Origin: Nilaparvata lugens
Taxonomy: Eukaryota > Arthropoda > Insecta > Hemiptera > Delphacidae
Assembly (NCBI RefSeq): GCF_014356525.2
Contig: NC_052518.1
Location: forward strand, 98,787,422-98,851,421
Reading direction: 5' to 3'
Length of the DNA stretch: 64,000 bases
The position numbers and the translations under genes were made by a program. Shown piece after piece: positions 44,418-55,413 of the stretch (position 1 is its first letter; each line of letters opens with the position of its first letter). The notes below the pieces were generated by a model. The model was not told where the DNA came from, made no database searches, and saw nothing but the letters and a program-made list of their open reading frames with translations.

Positions 44418-44617
44418 GCATGTATTGTTGAACAATCCACCTTGAAATTTACTGACTACAGCTTTATGATAAAAGTTGAATCCAATTTTTTTCAACTTTT
44501 CAACTGTTGATAGCATATGATGAAATTAGTTAAAAGATTAATTCAGTCGCAATATTCTTTATAATATTATGCAATATTTTTATTGATCGCCTTCCATGGA
44601 TCTTATAAAACTGTAGA

Positions 44618-44869
44618 AAAAAGTAAATTCGTATGGCTTTTGTTGGTGGGGAGTCCCTTGCGGGAAGGTCCCACCGCCTGAATATATATAATTTAAGCCG
44701 TCAATGGGCCTTACGACTGTCATACTTCAGCCGGGACCGACAGTTTAACGTGCCCATCCGATAACACGGGAGTGATCTGGTTAAAAAACTTTTGGTATTG
44801 AGAGGGTTTGAACCCGGGATCTCTAAGCTGCTACGCAAGCACTCTATCCACTAGACCACGGATCACTCC
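44618..44869 (-). mobile_element. Full-length tRNA-derived SINE with target-site duplication
   Basis: Minus strand: head with A box TGGTCTAGTGG (about 44849-44859) and B box GGTTCAAACCC (44805-44815), a body with ggtgggaccttcccgcaagg and an A-poor tail gaatttactttttt. An 11-bp duplication, aaaactgtaga, flanks it at 44607-44617 and 44870-44880. It sits between two module exons of the plus-strand zinc-finger gene. The 5219-5433 copy is the same family. Confidence 0.92.
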
Positions 44870-45105
44870 AAAACTGTAGAGTAAGACATCAATGGGAACT
44901 ATAGAAACAGGTCCATTCTTTATATGTACATATAAAGGGATTCTTTAAGGGATGCATTCTTAAATATACTCGTTTCTATTCTAACAAACATAAATAAACA
45001 AACATCAACTACTACAACCCATATTTTAATACTGAACACTATTACTTGCTGAGTTTGATATTCGTCTAGTTTTCAAGTGACACAAGCCTTCTCTTATTTT
45101 CACAG

Positions 45106-45207
45106 ATCAAGATCGAGAAGCAGGAGGATGAATTTGGAGAATATGAATTTGCAACTAGCAACGTCAAAGATGGGTCATCCTCACACAATGGTTCAACTTC
45201 CAATCAG
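45106..45207 (+). CDS. Zinc-finger gene module exon (KIEKQED), plus strand
   Basis: Exon of 102 bp in phase 0-0 with acceptor cttattttcacag and donor position CAG|GCATGT. It reads IKIEKQEDEFGEYEFATSNV then KDGSSSHNGSTSNQ, differing from the minus-strand copy at 33730-33831 at two residues. The flanking intron (44955-45105) is also duplicated there. The copia sequence begins about 70 bp further on, so any downstream finger exon is displaced or lost. Confidence 0.65.
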
Positions 45208-45284
45208 GCATGTATTCTATCTTGACTAGAATAAATAAATAATGCAGTTTAGTTTGTGATTCTTCTATTGAAAACAAAAATGAA

Positions 45285-45657
45285 GCTCAGAATAATTTGA
45301 TAGAATACATCCCTGAATTGGAGAGACAGCATGGAATACTTGTAAAACGAGTAAGATGTGATAATGGTAGTGAGTTCTCTTCAAATTTTTTAAAAAATCT
45401 TTGCAAAAACGAAAGGAATCAAACTAGAATATACTATGAGCTACAGCCCTCAAAGCAATGGTAAATCGGAAAGAATGAACAGAACCTTGCTGAATATGAT
45501 AAGAACGAAATTGATTGACTCAGGAGCTCCAAAATCAATGTGGGGAGAAGCCATCAGATGTAGTGCTTACAAATTGAACAGAAGCCCTTCTTCTTCACTG
45601 AAAAAAGGAGAAACGCCATCTCTTTTAGGAAAGGTAGACAAGACATTTCTAAACTGA
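45285..45657 (+). pseudogene. Copia integrase, C-terminal part
   Basis: Broken frames read RVRCDNGSEFSSNFL (second catalytic Asp), then after a shift MSYSPQSNGKSERMNRTLL (catalytic Glu in the GKSERMNRT box) and MWGEAIRCSAYKLNRSPS. The first catalytic Asp and zinc-binding region are absent. Confidence 0.88.
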
Positions 45658-45707
45658 AAATTTTTGGATGTAGAGCATGGTATACTGTACTGCCTAAGAC
45701 AAATAGA

Positions 45708-46661
45708 TTGGACTCAAGAGCAAAGCCTGCAGTAATGATTGGCTATTGTGGAGGTGGATATAGACTTTGGCTACAGGAAGAACAGAGAGTTGTAAGATTT
45801 GATGAAGCTATATCTGTATTCAAGAACAAAGAACAAAATGTATACCAATCAAGGGAAATTGAAGATAATTCGAAAGAGCTGAACCAGACAGTAGAAGAAA
45901 ATGGAAATTATGAAACAACAGAGAATCGAGATGAAAACACACAAGGCGATGACAACACAGACAATGAAGAAAACGGAGATGACAACGTACACAATCCAGA
46001 AGAAATCTCTACTAGATCAGGCAGAATAATCAACAAACCAAACTATCTGCACGATTATGAACTATATTCTGCATTTTGTTTCCTGACACAGACAACTGAA
46101 CCCAGTACCTATGAAGAAGCAGTGAAGTGTCCTGATTGGAAGAACGCTATCAACAGTGAACTCAACTCACATAAGACACTTGGTACCTGGTCTCCAGGTC
46201 AGTTACCTGTAGAGAAGATCGCCATCGATACAAAATGGGTGTTCAGGGTGAAAGAAGATGGCTCCAAGAAGGCTAGACTCGTTGCCAGAGGCTTCCAACA
46301 ACAAGAAGACGAATCCAGTAAGTTCTCCTATGCACCAGTATGTAGAATGACAACATTAAGAATTCTTCTATCTCAATCAGTAAAAAACGACTGGACTTTA
46401 AGACAAGTTGGTGTACCAACAGTGTTTTTGAACGGTAATCTCAAGGAAAAGGTATATATCAAAACGCCAAAAGGACTTGATTATCCAGGTAAAATATTGA
46501 AATTGAATCGTGCTCTATATGGACTCAAAAGTGCACCAAAGTGCTGCAACGATAAGTTTAATGAAGTAATGTTAAAAAACGGGTTTCAAAGATCACTGAG
46601 TATTATTGCTTGTATTTTGCTAATGGAGTTTATTTACTATTATTTGTTGATGATGCATTAA
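45708..46661 (+). pseudogene. Copia linker and N-terminal reverse transcriptase
   Basis: About 317 codons: an acidic Asn/Glu-rich linker, WKNAINSELNSHKTLGTW, the family motif TKWVFRVKEDGSKKARLVAR GF (split here), APVCRMTTLRILL and LYGLKSAPKC. The block usually ending in DVKTAFLNG reads QVGVPTVFLNG, so the first catalytic Asp is replaced by Gly. A frameshift near 46600 ends the frame. Confidence 0.88.
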
Positions 46662-47089
46662 TTACTGGTGAAGTAGAAAAAGTTGAAAATTTGATATCTA
46701 TTTTATATGAAAATTTCAAGATCAAAGATATGGTTGAGACTAAAAATTTATTGGGAATGAGTATTAGCAAAACAAATTATAGTTTATTTCTGGTACAAAA
46801 CAAAGTAATTGAAAAATTGATGAACGAATTTAATATGGAAAATTGTCGCAGTGTAGCCACTCCAATGGAGGTAGGATTTAAAATAGATGATTCTGAATTT
46901 GTTATTGATGTAGGCCTACCTTACAGGCGACTTGTATGTAGCTTAATGTATATTTCTGTCATGTCTAGACCTGATTTGTTATTTTCTGTTAGTTTGCTGA
47001 GTAGAGTGCTGGATAGGCCAACCAATCAGACTTGGCAAGCAGCTAAAAGAGTACTTAGATATTTGAATAAACTAAAAATATGTGTTTGA
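46610..47089 (+). pseudogene. Copia reverse transcriptase, active-site half
   Basis: Continues in another frame with YLLLFVDDALITG (FVDD instead of the usual YVDD), KNLLGMSI, RSVATPME, YRRLVCSLMYISVMSRPDL and AAKRVLRYL. It ends in the 23-bp triplication at 47062. Confidence 0.88.
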
Positions 47090-47130
47090 ATAAACTAAAA
47101 ATATGTGTTTGAATAAACTAAAAATATGTG
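47062..47130. repeat. 23-bp triplication inside copia pol
   Basis: Three perfect copies of tttgaataaactaaaaatat plus gtg at 47062, 47085 and 47108. As 23 is not a multiple of three, the frame is destroyed. Confidence 0.97.
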
Positions 47131-47618
47131 TTTGAAATGGGAGATGTCAAATTGATTTCTTATTCAGATGCCGATTGGGCAGGTGACTTAATGACAAGAA
47201 AGAGTGTTAGTGGATTTTTGCTTTAGATGGTACTAATCCCATTGCATGGTTTTCTAAGAAGCAAACTAGCGTAGCTTTGTCCACTATGGAAGCTGAGTAT
47301 TGTGCAGCCTCAGCTGCGGCACAAGAGCTGATTAATCTAAAGGGAGTGTTATCTGAATTCAATAAATCTTACAGTAAAAGATGTATAATCAAGGTTGATA
47401 ACTGTAGCACTATTTCTTTGATAAAGACTTTTGAAAACTCGAAGCGTGCAAAACATATAGACATTAAGATGCATTTCATAAAGGAATTATATGAGAAGGA
47501 AGTAATTGATGTTGAATATGTGGACTCAAATAATAATGCAGCCGATATTCTAACAAAACCTTTATGCAAGGACAAATTTGTCAAGTTCAGAAATATCGTA
47601 TTGAATAAAGAAGTTTAA
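47131..47618 (+). pseudogene. Copia RNase H
   Basis: YSDADWAGDLMTRKSVSGF, a frameshift, then WFSKKQTSVALSTMEAEYCA, KRAKHIDIKMHFIKE and AADILTKPLCKDKF: the standard copia RNase H, ending with a stop at 47618. Confidence 0.92.
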
Positions 47619-47822
47619 ACTGAAATATTGTTCTACATAATGAAGTATTTTTCTATCAATCATGATTGTAGTAGTGTATCTGGTTTTGTAGCTTTTTTTT
47701 GGTGTTTCGATTGCTAGTTTATTGTTATATCTGCATTATCATGTTCAATGTAATATTTCTATGTATTGATTTGATGAATTTAGTTATGTTTGGTTTTTAA
47801 TAAACTAACAATCGAGGGGGAG

Positions 47823-47951
47823 TGTTACAGTTGGTATGATTGATTGTTTAGTTCTGTAAAATGGAAGTATGAAAGCTGCTCATTAAAAACTGCAATTCAA
47901 GTTTATCAGTGTTTTGTTTTATTTATAACTAAATAATTATAAAATTTTACA
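47823..47951 (+). repeat. Copia 3' LTR
   Basis: Begins TGTTACAGTTGG directly after the polypurine tract and probably ends ...aaaattttaca. No second copy in the window. The end could be two bases later. Confidence 0.6.
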
Positions 47952-48054
47952 CATTTCATGAGAGAGTACAGAGTACTGGACTGTAGATTAGTGGACAGGA
48001 CGTAGGTTGCCTTTGCCTATACCAGACAGGCAGCACTGTAAATTTGCAGATATT

Positions 48055-48290
48055 CAATCAATCAATCTTTATTGTTGTCATCAAACATTACAAATGTACT
48101 TCTCCTGGTATACTATCAGGAGATCTATAGAATTCAACCGCTATCAAGTAGTGATGTCATCTAACAAAGTCTCTCCCACATCAACCAATTTCAGCTGCTT
48201 AGAAGTGCTGAGGTATAGGCAGAATCAACTCTATGGAGCTTCATTAGTTTTTAACAATATAACAGTATTAGTTGAATACTCAAACTATTG
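48055..48290 (-). mobile_element. LINE 3' end, minus strand
   Basis: The phrase caatcaatcaatctttattg is a reversed LINE tail (aataaag then gattgattg). The untranslated body extends right to about 48290, without ORF. Confidence 0.55.
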
Positions 48291-48419
48291 ATCAGTTGAC
48301 TTGTAAGTAGAGCACTTTCAACATTTTCCAATTGCAGTTGTACAGAAATGTATGATGGCGAAATTGATAGAAAATCAGTTACAATAACAAGAAAATTCCA
48401 CAAAATAGATCATTTAAGG

Positions 48420-48940
48420 GTTTGAAGAAAAATGTTTATTATGCAATAGTCGAGTCCATAGCAAGATATGGCATTTTGGCCTGGGGAGCTACAAATTTCT
48501 GCCACATCGATCCTATCTTCAAGGTTCAGAAGCTAATTTTGAGGATAATAGGACGCAAACATCCACTCTTCCCTTCAGTACACTATACTCGGAGCTCAGC
48601 ATCCTCAGCATAAGACAGATTTACATTCACAGACTTCTAAAATTCACCAGAAAGAACTCACAACTCTTCATCAATTTGAATCACCCGCAAGGAACACGCA
48701 GAAGGAACATGGACTTGGCAATTCCCAGGATGACAACATCAGCTGCTCAGAGGTCAGCCACATATTTAGGACCAAAAATTTTCAATAAACTGCCAATAGC
48801 TATTAAAGAAACAGTTCCAATCAATTCATTCAAATCGAAAACAAAAAACTGGCTCCTGTCCAATAGAATCAATCATGGAGAACAATTAGTTCTAGGAAAA
48901 ATTTTCCATGCTGTTTCATTCTCATTTTCTTCATTATAAT
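48420..48940 (+). pseudogene. LINE ORF2 C-terminal relic
   Basis: Broken frames read KKNVYYAIVESIARYGILAW GATN (post-RT YG..W.G segment), VQKLILRIIG, then AAQRSATYLGPKIFNKLPIA and FKSKTKNWLL, the usual LINE C-terminal motifs. Frameshifts and stops near 48610. Confidence 0.82.
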
Positions 48941-49062
48941 GATTTTTTTCACATGAGTATTATGATTGTTTTTTATGTTAATTTTTTATAAAATTTCTAC
49001 ATCTTAGGTTATCAATTTTCTTTTTTAAATTTGTGTATAGAAATGTGGTTTTTATGACTCGT

Positions 49063-50010
49063 ACTGTGCTGTTTTTGCTGTACGTCAATGACTTGCCTGA
49101 AAGCGTCTCTGTAGGACATATATGGCTTTTCGCAGATGATGTCAGCCATCTTATATATGACCAAAATAAACATAGCCTCTGGTAAATGGTGCCATACAAA
49201 TAAGTTATTGTTGAACAAATGAAAAACCAAAATCTCGCAGTTTCACAATAGAAAAAACATGAAAGCTCACCTCTGCTTAAATTGGAGGGTTCCAGCATGA
49301 GTGTAGTGCAAAATATAAAATATCTAGGCATATCTATATCCGATAGCCAAGACTGGCAGCGACACATTGAATATTTATCAACAAGACTAACAGCCATTTG
49401 CTACAGCTACATGATGCGTCGACTCCAACCACTACTCGAAAAAGAAGTTCTTATAAAAGTTTACTATGGCTGCTTTCAAAGTATCATAAACTTTAGTATT
49501 GTTTTCTGGGATAACAGTCCGCATATGGAGAGATTACTGCTACTTCAAAAGAGAATTATAAGAACTATCTTCAAGAAACACTACTTGGAGCACTGTAGAC
49601 CCTTGTTTGTGGATGCGCGTATCCTTACACTGCCGGCTCTTTTCATCCTGGAGGCATGTTTAATGGTGAGAAGAAAACCAAAAATTTTTCTAAGAAACCA
49701 GCTTCATCGCCACCCCAACACTAGACAGAAGGACGATACTCATGTATTGGCAGTCCAATCTAGACTGGCTCAACATGGACCTGAATAACTCTGTTCTAAG
49801 GTCTATTAACTGCTTACCCAACAAATTGAAAACATTGGAAAATACTCCTCAGTTAAAAAGAGAACTTAAAAGCTATCTTACCAAGAGACCCTAAACTTTG
49901 AGAATATCTTGAAGAAAGGAGCTCACTCCATCGACAACATGAAGCAAGATGATGGATACAAATATACTGATGACCACGGCATTCATGTGCTTCCAATGGG
50001 AGAATCTTAA
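49063..50010 (+). pseudogene. Another LINE ORF2 relic
   Basis: Reads LLYVNDLPESVSVGHIWLFA then DDVSHL (active site FADD) with several stops, then an open stretch 49282-49788 with IKYLGISISDSQDWQRHIEY, INFSIVFWDNS and LLLQKRIIRTIF. Later fragments continue to about 50010. It is a different LINE from that at 48420. Confidence 0.85.
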
Positions 50011-50289
50011 GTATCAAGTAAGGTCCACCCATCTACTGAATAAACTGTATTAACAATGCGTATTAATGCAAATGCAAGCTAGGTTATGCATGACCACCAA
50101 GCGTGCAGATACCTACTTTCCATAACCAAGATCACCAAATTAAAATTCTTTATTCTGCCTTACATTTTTTACAATGTATAAGCTTGTCAAAAGAAAAAAT
50201 ACAGTGTACATAATAAGATATATAACACAATATCAAGAATAGCAATAGCTCATAGTGTGTATATACTAGTAGGCTAACAACCCCATTGG

Positions 50290-50585
50290 TGGGGTTTCAT
50301 ACCAAAGCTGGACCGGGCCGAGCCGAACCCGCGTGTGTGTTAACTATGCAGGATTTAGTCGGGAGCATTCAAATCAACGCTGGGCCGAGCGGATTTGTGC
50401 AGTCAGCTTGACGCATTTTCGGCCAAGCGGATTCTGCCTTCTTTCAGTTTAGTTAGATCTTCCCACATAGTGATTTCTAACTACAAGGCTAGAAAACCTA
50501 CTGAGTGAATCGGCTTCAGTGCGAACGCAGGCAGATTCCGCTCGGCTCGGCCCCGCCCGGCCCAGCTTTGGTGTGATATGGGTCT
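50290..50585. mobile_element. GC-rich palindromic MITE
   Basis: ccaaagctggaccgggccga near 50303 is inverted at about 50545-50571 (ggccccgcccggcccagctttgg). The right half plus flank recurs at 34000-34115. The element is about 300 bp. Confidence 0.65.
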
Positions 50586-50912
50586 TATACTATTATTTTT
50601 TTATATATTTCCCTACCCAAATTTAGCCACCTGAAGGGCTTTGTCATTGCATTTGAGAAGGTCGTCATAAGAGAAGATGAAAAATGGAAAGTTAATGCGA
50701 TATTGTTTTTAAGGTTATGTTGAAGAAAAAATATTTTAATAACTCACCTTCTTATCCATTATTTTATTAATAGGACAAAAACATATAAACCAAGAATGAA
50801 TAGGTGGTAAATATTTTTCTGTGTTTGATTATGGATGTTTTTAAGTGAATTTAAGCTGCATAGTACAATCGAAAGCTTTCCTACCACTTCCTTTCTCAAA
50901 AACTCAAAATCT
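50586..50912. repeat. Block shared with 34116-34616
   Basis: Direct near-copy, lacking about 150 bp present at 34 kb. Confidence 0.8.
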
Positions 50913-51238
50913 ACTCCTTCTCCTTAGACAAACCTCTCTCGGTCACAGACAGCACCGTGTCGCGCATGCGTCAGTAACTGTTTTTTCCCGTTCCATTCAG
51001 TCAGATCTTTGAATGTAACGTTCTTTGTGATGACGGTTACCGAGCACCGTAACTGGAGCCGTCATTTCATTTTGATGATGATATTATAATCCAATGATAA
51101 TTTATCATTAAATTCGATATAATATTCAACATATTATCATCATTCCATTTAATAAATGAAAGAGTACTTTTCAATAATATAATTTATAAAATATAATGGT
51201 TGTTATTTAACTAATGTTAATAAACACTACAACTAAGT

Positions 51239-51735
51239 CAGCATATTGTCATTTCAAAGCAAAAACCTAACCCCCAACCTCCCTTTTTATATTTAAAACA
51301 TTAATAAACATAAATCCTGGTGAAAACCTGTAATCCCTTCCAGCATATTGCAATTTCAAAGCAAAATCCTAACTTCCTAACCTATCTTTTCACCTTTGAA
51401 ATATCAAAAACCATAATTCTACCTGTACCCTAGCCCTTTCTAGCATATTGCAATTTTAAAGCAAAAACCTAGCCTAGTCTCATGAAACATTATTAAATAT
51501 AACTTAAAAAACTCAACCCCTACCCCTTTCACATTCAATACTTTGAATTCCAAAACAAACTCCTAATTCCCTAACCTATCCTTTCACCTTTGAAACAACA
51601 AAAAACATTACTCTACCTGGACCCTAGCCTCTTCTAGCATATTGCAATTTCAAAGCAAAAACCTAACCTATCCTTATGAAACATTATTAAATATAACCTA
51701 AATAAAACCCAACCCTTAACTCTATTTTGTCAATT
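51239..51735. repeat. Degenerate tandem array, period about 100 bp
   Basis: Units open with agcatattg(t)caatttcaaag then caaaaacctaacc at 51239, 51343, 51439 and 51637, with a weaker one near 51537. They are C-rich on this strand and noncoding. Confidence 0.8.
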
Positions 51736-51774
51736 GGTTGAATTTCTATAAATTGTTGATAAACGATGTGGCCA

Positions 51775-51884
51775 CCTTGCAATGCCTGAAAGAGATAGCG
51801 CCATCTGCTTTGTTGAACGATACACAAGGATAGCAACACCATTGCAAATCACACCCTGTCATTGTAATGTGGACCTCACTATAG
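51775..51884. repeat. End of a tatagtgagg-family MITE
   Basis: Resembles 29650-29759 (gcgccatctgctttg, gatacaca, gtggacctcactatag). The other end is not found. Confidence 0.6.
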
Positions 51885-52318
51885 ATACTCTAAAGAATAC
51901 TTTTGAATAACTATGTGTAACTGTGACCGTTGCTGGCCGTTACTCTGTATCTGTGACAAAGAGAAGCTGCTCTCCTTAGTCCTTCAGCCACATGAGCCAC
52001 AGTATACATAGGCCAGTTTCACACGGCAGAGACCTCGCTCCTGGAATATCATATTAAGGAAGATCATATTTCATATTTTGCAGCTCTCCTGTACTTTCAC
52101 ATGGGGATCTTACAAATAAGCCGACAGATCTAACAACTTCGCCGACGTTTGCTCAGAGTATGACTCATCACTTTTTCTCAAAGTCTAACTTCCTTAAAAA
52201 TATAGATAGAAGATTTCTGATCTCGGATTTAGATTCAGCGACCCCAAATTCTTTAAAGCATAAGTCCCATTTTCAAAAATACCCAAAAACAAGGGAGTTA
52301 TAGCTGTTTTTAATATAG
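51885..52318. other. Provirus flank, old repeat
   Basis: Noncoding. The phrase gattcagcg.cc.caaatt near 52233 recurs around 4592, so the provirus entered an older repeat. The four bases next to the LTR are atag. Confidence 0.45.
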
Positions 52319-52922
52319 TGTAATGGGGTATTTAAAATTGTAATATATTGGGGTTATATTATGTATGGTATTGTGATGGTATTATAAGGTTGTGAGAACA
52401 ACCCTAGACATTATGGTAACAATTTATAATAGGGGAATCGCTTGGCTTGCGAGAGGTTAAATTGATCTAACTCTATAACTCATGAGAAAGGAACTATATT
52501 TTAAAATAATAAACAAAACAGTTATATTTTGGAGAACTAAGTAATCGATTTAATCAATTGTAACTCAAAATGAAACTGGAAACTTAAATAAAAATAATAT
52601 TGAGAAAACTTTTTAAACAAACAATAGAATAATTACAGGATTTGCCTTCAATAAAAAAGATGAATAATATATAATAATAAAATTGATAATATTAGCTCAC
52701 TGAACTCACTGAACCAGGAAAATGGTGTCTCGGAAAAGAAGGGTAGAGCCGGGCCCGATTATCTGCAGTAGATAGCTCCAGGTCCCGTCCTCGTAACCGA
52801 CTGCCTGAGCCTCTCATTTTTTTCATAATTTTACTTGTCATGAATTTTCACCGTCGTCAGCAATTTATCTATTCATTGTGAAAATTCATGACAAATAATA
52901 AAAATTATGTAGTTCTATTACA
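52319..52922 (-). repeat. Provirus LTR 1 (3' LTR)
   Basis: 604 bp, minus strand TGTAATAGAACTAC ... CCCCATTACA, with inverted ends TGTAAT/ATTACA. Matches 60982-61585 throughout as far as I can read. Confidence 0.93.
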
Positions 52923-52937
52923 TCCCCGGGTCCCCCT
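52923..52937 (-). promoter_or_regulatory. Polypurine tract
   Basis: Minus strand AGGGGGACCCGGGGA directly before the LTR's TG; primes plus-strand synthesis in the family. An interruption by CCC is unusual. The same sequence is at 61586-61600. Confidence 0.7.
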
Positions 52938-53592
52938 AAACTTCGACCCGAAGTTATCGAAAAAACGGCATCTCTCTAAGTTAATTTTTACACATTTCAA
53001 TAATATTTCAAAAATTAAAGTCAAAATTACCGCAAGCTAAAATTATTATTATTATTCACAATATTATTCTAATTGGATATTTATATGTAACATAACTTTC
53101 AATGAATACCTTAAATCTATGTGAGTGCCAATTCATAAGCTAAATGCAAGTGATATAAATTACATTATAGTGAACTAATTCATAAAAATCAAACTTAGCC
53201 TAACACATCAATCAACTTCAAATCAACAATTCAATACATTCATATCTGAATAAGAATTGAATGGAAAAAATTTCAATTATATTGATGAATAAAATTAAAC
53301 CTACAAAATCTACGAAAGTAATAAAATTGAATCATAATGCAAAAATTAAACATCAAGTCCGAATAGTATTCGAGTAAGCAAAATAATATTGTGGACCTTG
53401 AAAATAAGAATAATAATAATAATTGAAATAGTTTATCTTCTAATCTGGGAAAATATTTGAATCGATAGCATAAAAGAGTAAATGGATACAATAATAGTGA
53501 ATAAGTAATTATTATTTGCATAGTTTCCTATATCCTAACCCATTATTTTAATGATTTCATTACATACTACTTTACTAAAACACAATATATTC
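52938..53592 (-). other. Long region between env stop and polypurine tract
   Basis: About 655 bp, repeated at 61601-62256 with a one-base difference. It has one minus-strand frame of 82 codons (53521-53273), rich in Phe, Leu and Tyr; that composition follows from the AT bias and I do not call it a gene. Confidence 0.55.
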
Positions 53593-55413
53593 TTAAAGCT
53601 CCTGTGGGTAGTCCACAATTGGAGTACGTTTCGGGACTCTCAGTTGATTTGCTTTCTTCTTAATATAATTTTGAAGACATAAATACAAGAATATAACAGT
53701 TATCAGTGTTTGCCAGACAATAATAATATAAATGATCAGTTTATTGTTCACCCCTAACAAATCAAAGTTATTTGGCATTTCAACATGATGGAAAATGTCT
53801 TCTGAGAATGAGTTGTGCTCTTCAAATTTTGAAAAATTCAAGTGCCAATTTTCATTTAAGATTTCTGAAAGGTTTAAGTACTGAGGCAGAGTCTCATGTT
53901 TAAAAATTGGGATGCTCAATTTAGATAAATTTGTCCACATGTGAGGAATTAAGTTATTAATAGCTGGAGAAGGATGGGAACGGGAGTCGCAAGGATAAAG
54001 AGTGCTTATCAGTACGTCGCCATTGTCGTCTTGAAGTTCGCAGTTGCAAGGGATGTGGAGTGATAGGGTTCCTGGACTGTTGCTTGGGACCTCAGTTGTT
54101 GAGTTTTTACAGCGAATTGTCGTCTTTTTGCTGGTGTTGTGGAATAGGAAGGTGTCTTCTCGTAGGCGAGTGATTAGGGTTTGATTGTCAGTTGCTTTAC
54201 AATCAAATTTGCAGACTTCTCGTAGCTCCGATACGTCTGCTTCTGATGTTAGAAGGTGGAGACAAGTGGCTTGGGTGGCGGAGTTCGACATCTTTTTCCT
54301 CGGAATCAAGCAGAGGCCTTTCTGCTTGAACTGGCAATCGTCTTCTTCGTCATCTGACAGGATTTGCAGTTTATTTTCTTCTCTAAGTATCAGGTGATGT
54401 TGGGAGGTCAAACGGCAGGTATGACCATTCCAATGAAGCGGGATAGATTGCAGGTGGAATAATGAAATATTTGAATTTTTCTTCTTTATTGGTATTTTGA
54501 GGGTAACCAATAGTTCGTTGTCGGATTTTCTGCAGGATGTTAGTTTCAAGTTTCGAATATTATCGTTGTCTTTTGTTGATATGGTGAAGTTTCTCTTGTT
54601 TATTTTCTTTTCGAGTTCTTGAAGTCGATTGTTTAGGTCTTCTTTTGAAATGACGTGATGAGAAAGTTGTTGATTGTAGCATCTCATGTCGATTTCATTG
54701 TAGTTGTTAGATAGAGTCATCATATACATGAAAATAGTAGTCCTCAGTTGTGTTTTCAGTACATCGGTTGTAGTATTCCCTTTCTGGAACTTATTCTGTT
54801 GGGTAAATGATTCTTGCCAAAGAATAAGGTCATGCTTCATGTTGTTCAATACTTTCTTCACGTTCTCTGCCATGCCGTTCATCTTGCGTGTGTTGTCTAT
54901 CAATTCGACATGTTCAGCGTGAACGAAGTCTTGAAGATTACTGAGATGAGAAGTGATGTCGGTTTCGGTTTTCACGTATGCGCCCAATTCTTCGTCGGTA
55001 GCTACTCCGCAACACCAGTTTAGGACCGCCCCGATCGTATCGATAGAGCGTTCGCGGCGTGGTAGTCGATTTTCGCTCTCAGCTGGAGTGTTGTCGTCAT
55101 CGCTGCCAATGTAAATGCCGTCTTGTAGTTGTAGAAGTTGCAGCTCCGTTCGATGAATCTGATCAAATACTGCACACTCCGATGAGGAAGGGAAAGGACA
55201 TGAGTCAATTTTTAAAGGAGTACTCAGAAGGTTCCTCATAACAAATAAAGGATTTGACCTAGGAATACTGAATGTTATTGGAACTGTGGACTCGTAAAAT
55301 ACTACATTGTGAATTTCTTTAAATAGAGCTCCGTGAAAAAGAGAAATTTCTTGAGACAATACCGTACAACATATTTCTACAAATGCTAAGGAACAAAGTA
55401 TTATGGTATTCAT
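53593..55413 (-). CDS. env: Envelope glycoprotein, errantivirus/baculovirus-F type
   Basis: 606 residues, uninterrupted. Residues 1-20 form a signal peptide. A furin-type site RRER lies at 119-122, directly followed by a hydrophobic fusion-peptide-like stretch (SIDTIGAVLNW). The mature pieces would be a short N-terminal and a long C-terminal chain, the plan of baculovirus F proteins and errantivirus Env. Predicted coiled regions and several N-x-S/T sites follow. A single membrane anchor lies at about 558-583 with a short basic tail. The family makes such proteins from a spliced subgenomic RNA to carry the element between cells. The start is the first ATG of the frame and fits the signal peptide. 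The copy at 62257-64000 differs in one residue (Ser to Gly). Confidence 0.9.
   Translation of the reverse strand: MNTIILCSLAFVEICCTVLSQEISLFHGALFKEIHNVVFYESTVPITFSIPRSNPLFVMRNLLSTPLKIDSCPFPSSSECAVFDQIHRTELQLLQLQDGIYIGSDDDNTPAESENRLPRRERSIDTIGAVLNWCCGVATDEELGAYVKTETDITSHLSNLQDFVHAEHVELIDNTRKMNGMAENVKKVLNNMKHDLILWQESFTQQNKFQKGNTTTDVLKTQLRTTIFMYMMTLSNNYNEIDMRCYNQQLSHHVISKEDLNNRLQELEKKINKRNFTISTKDNDNIRNLKLTSCRKSDNELLVTLKIPIKKKNSNISLFHLQSIPLHWNGHTCRLTSQHHLILREENKLQILSDDEEDDCQFKQKGLCLIPRKKMSNSATQATCLHLLTSEADVSELREVCKFDCKATDNQTLITRLREDTFLFHNTSKKTTIRCKNSTTEVPSNSPGTLSLHIPCNCELQDDNGDVLISTLYPCDSRSHPSPAINNLIPHMWTNLSKLSIPIFKHETLPQYLNLSEILNENWHLNFSKFEEHNSFSEDIFHHVEMPNNFDLLGVNNKLIIYIIIVWQTLITVIFLYLCLQNYIKKKANQLRVPKRTPIVDYPQEL

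Larger units (their letters stand above)
45275..47953 (+). mobile_element. Ty1/copia retrotransposon, 5'-truncated
   Basis: Contains the end of integrase, RT, RNase H, a polypurine tract (gagggggag just before 47823) and one LTR. gag, protease, the start of integrase and the 5' LTR are missing. At least four frameshifts or stops break the polyprotein. Integrase precedes RT, the order that defines copia elements. Confidence 0.92.

Noticed and set aside
53273..53521. 82-codon frame after env as an accessory gene
   Set aside because: Phe/Leu/Tyr-rich as expected of AT-rich DNA; identity between two very young copies is no evidence of selection.
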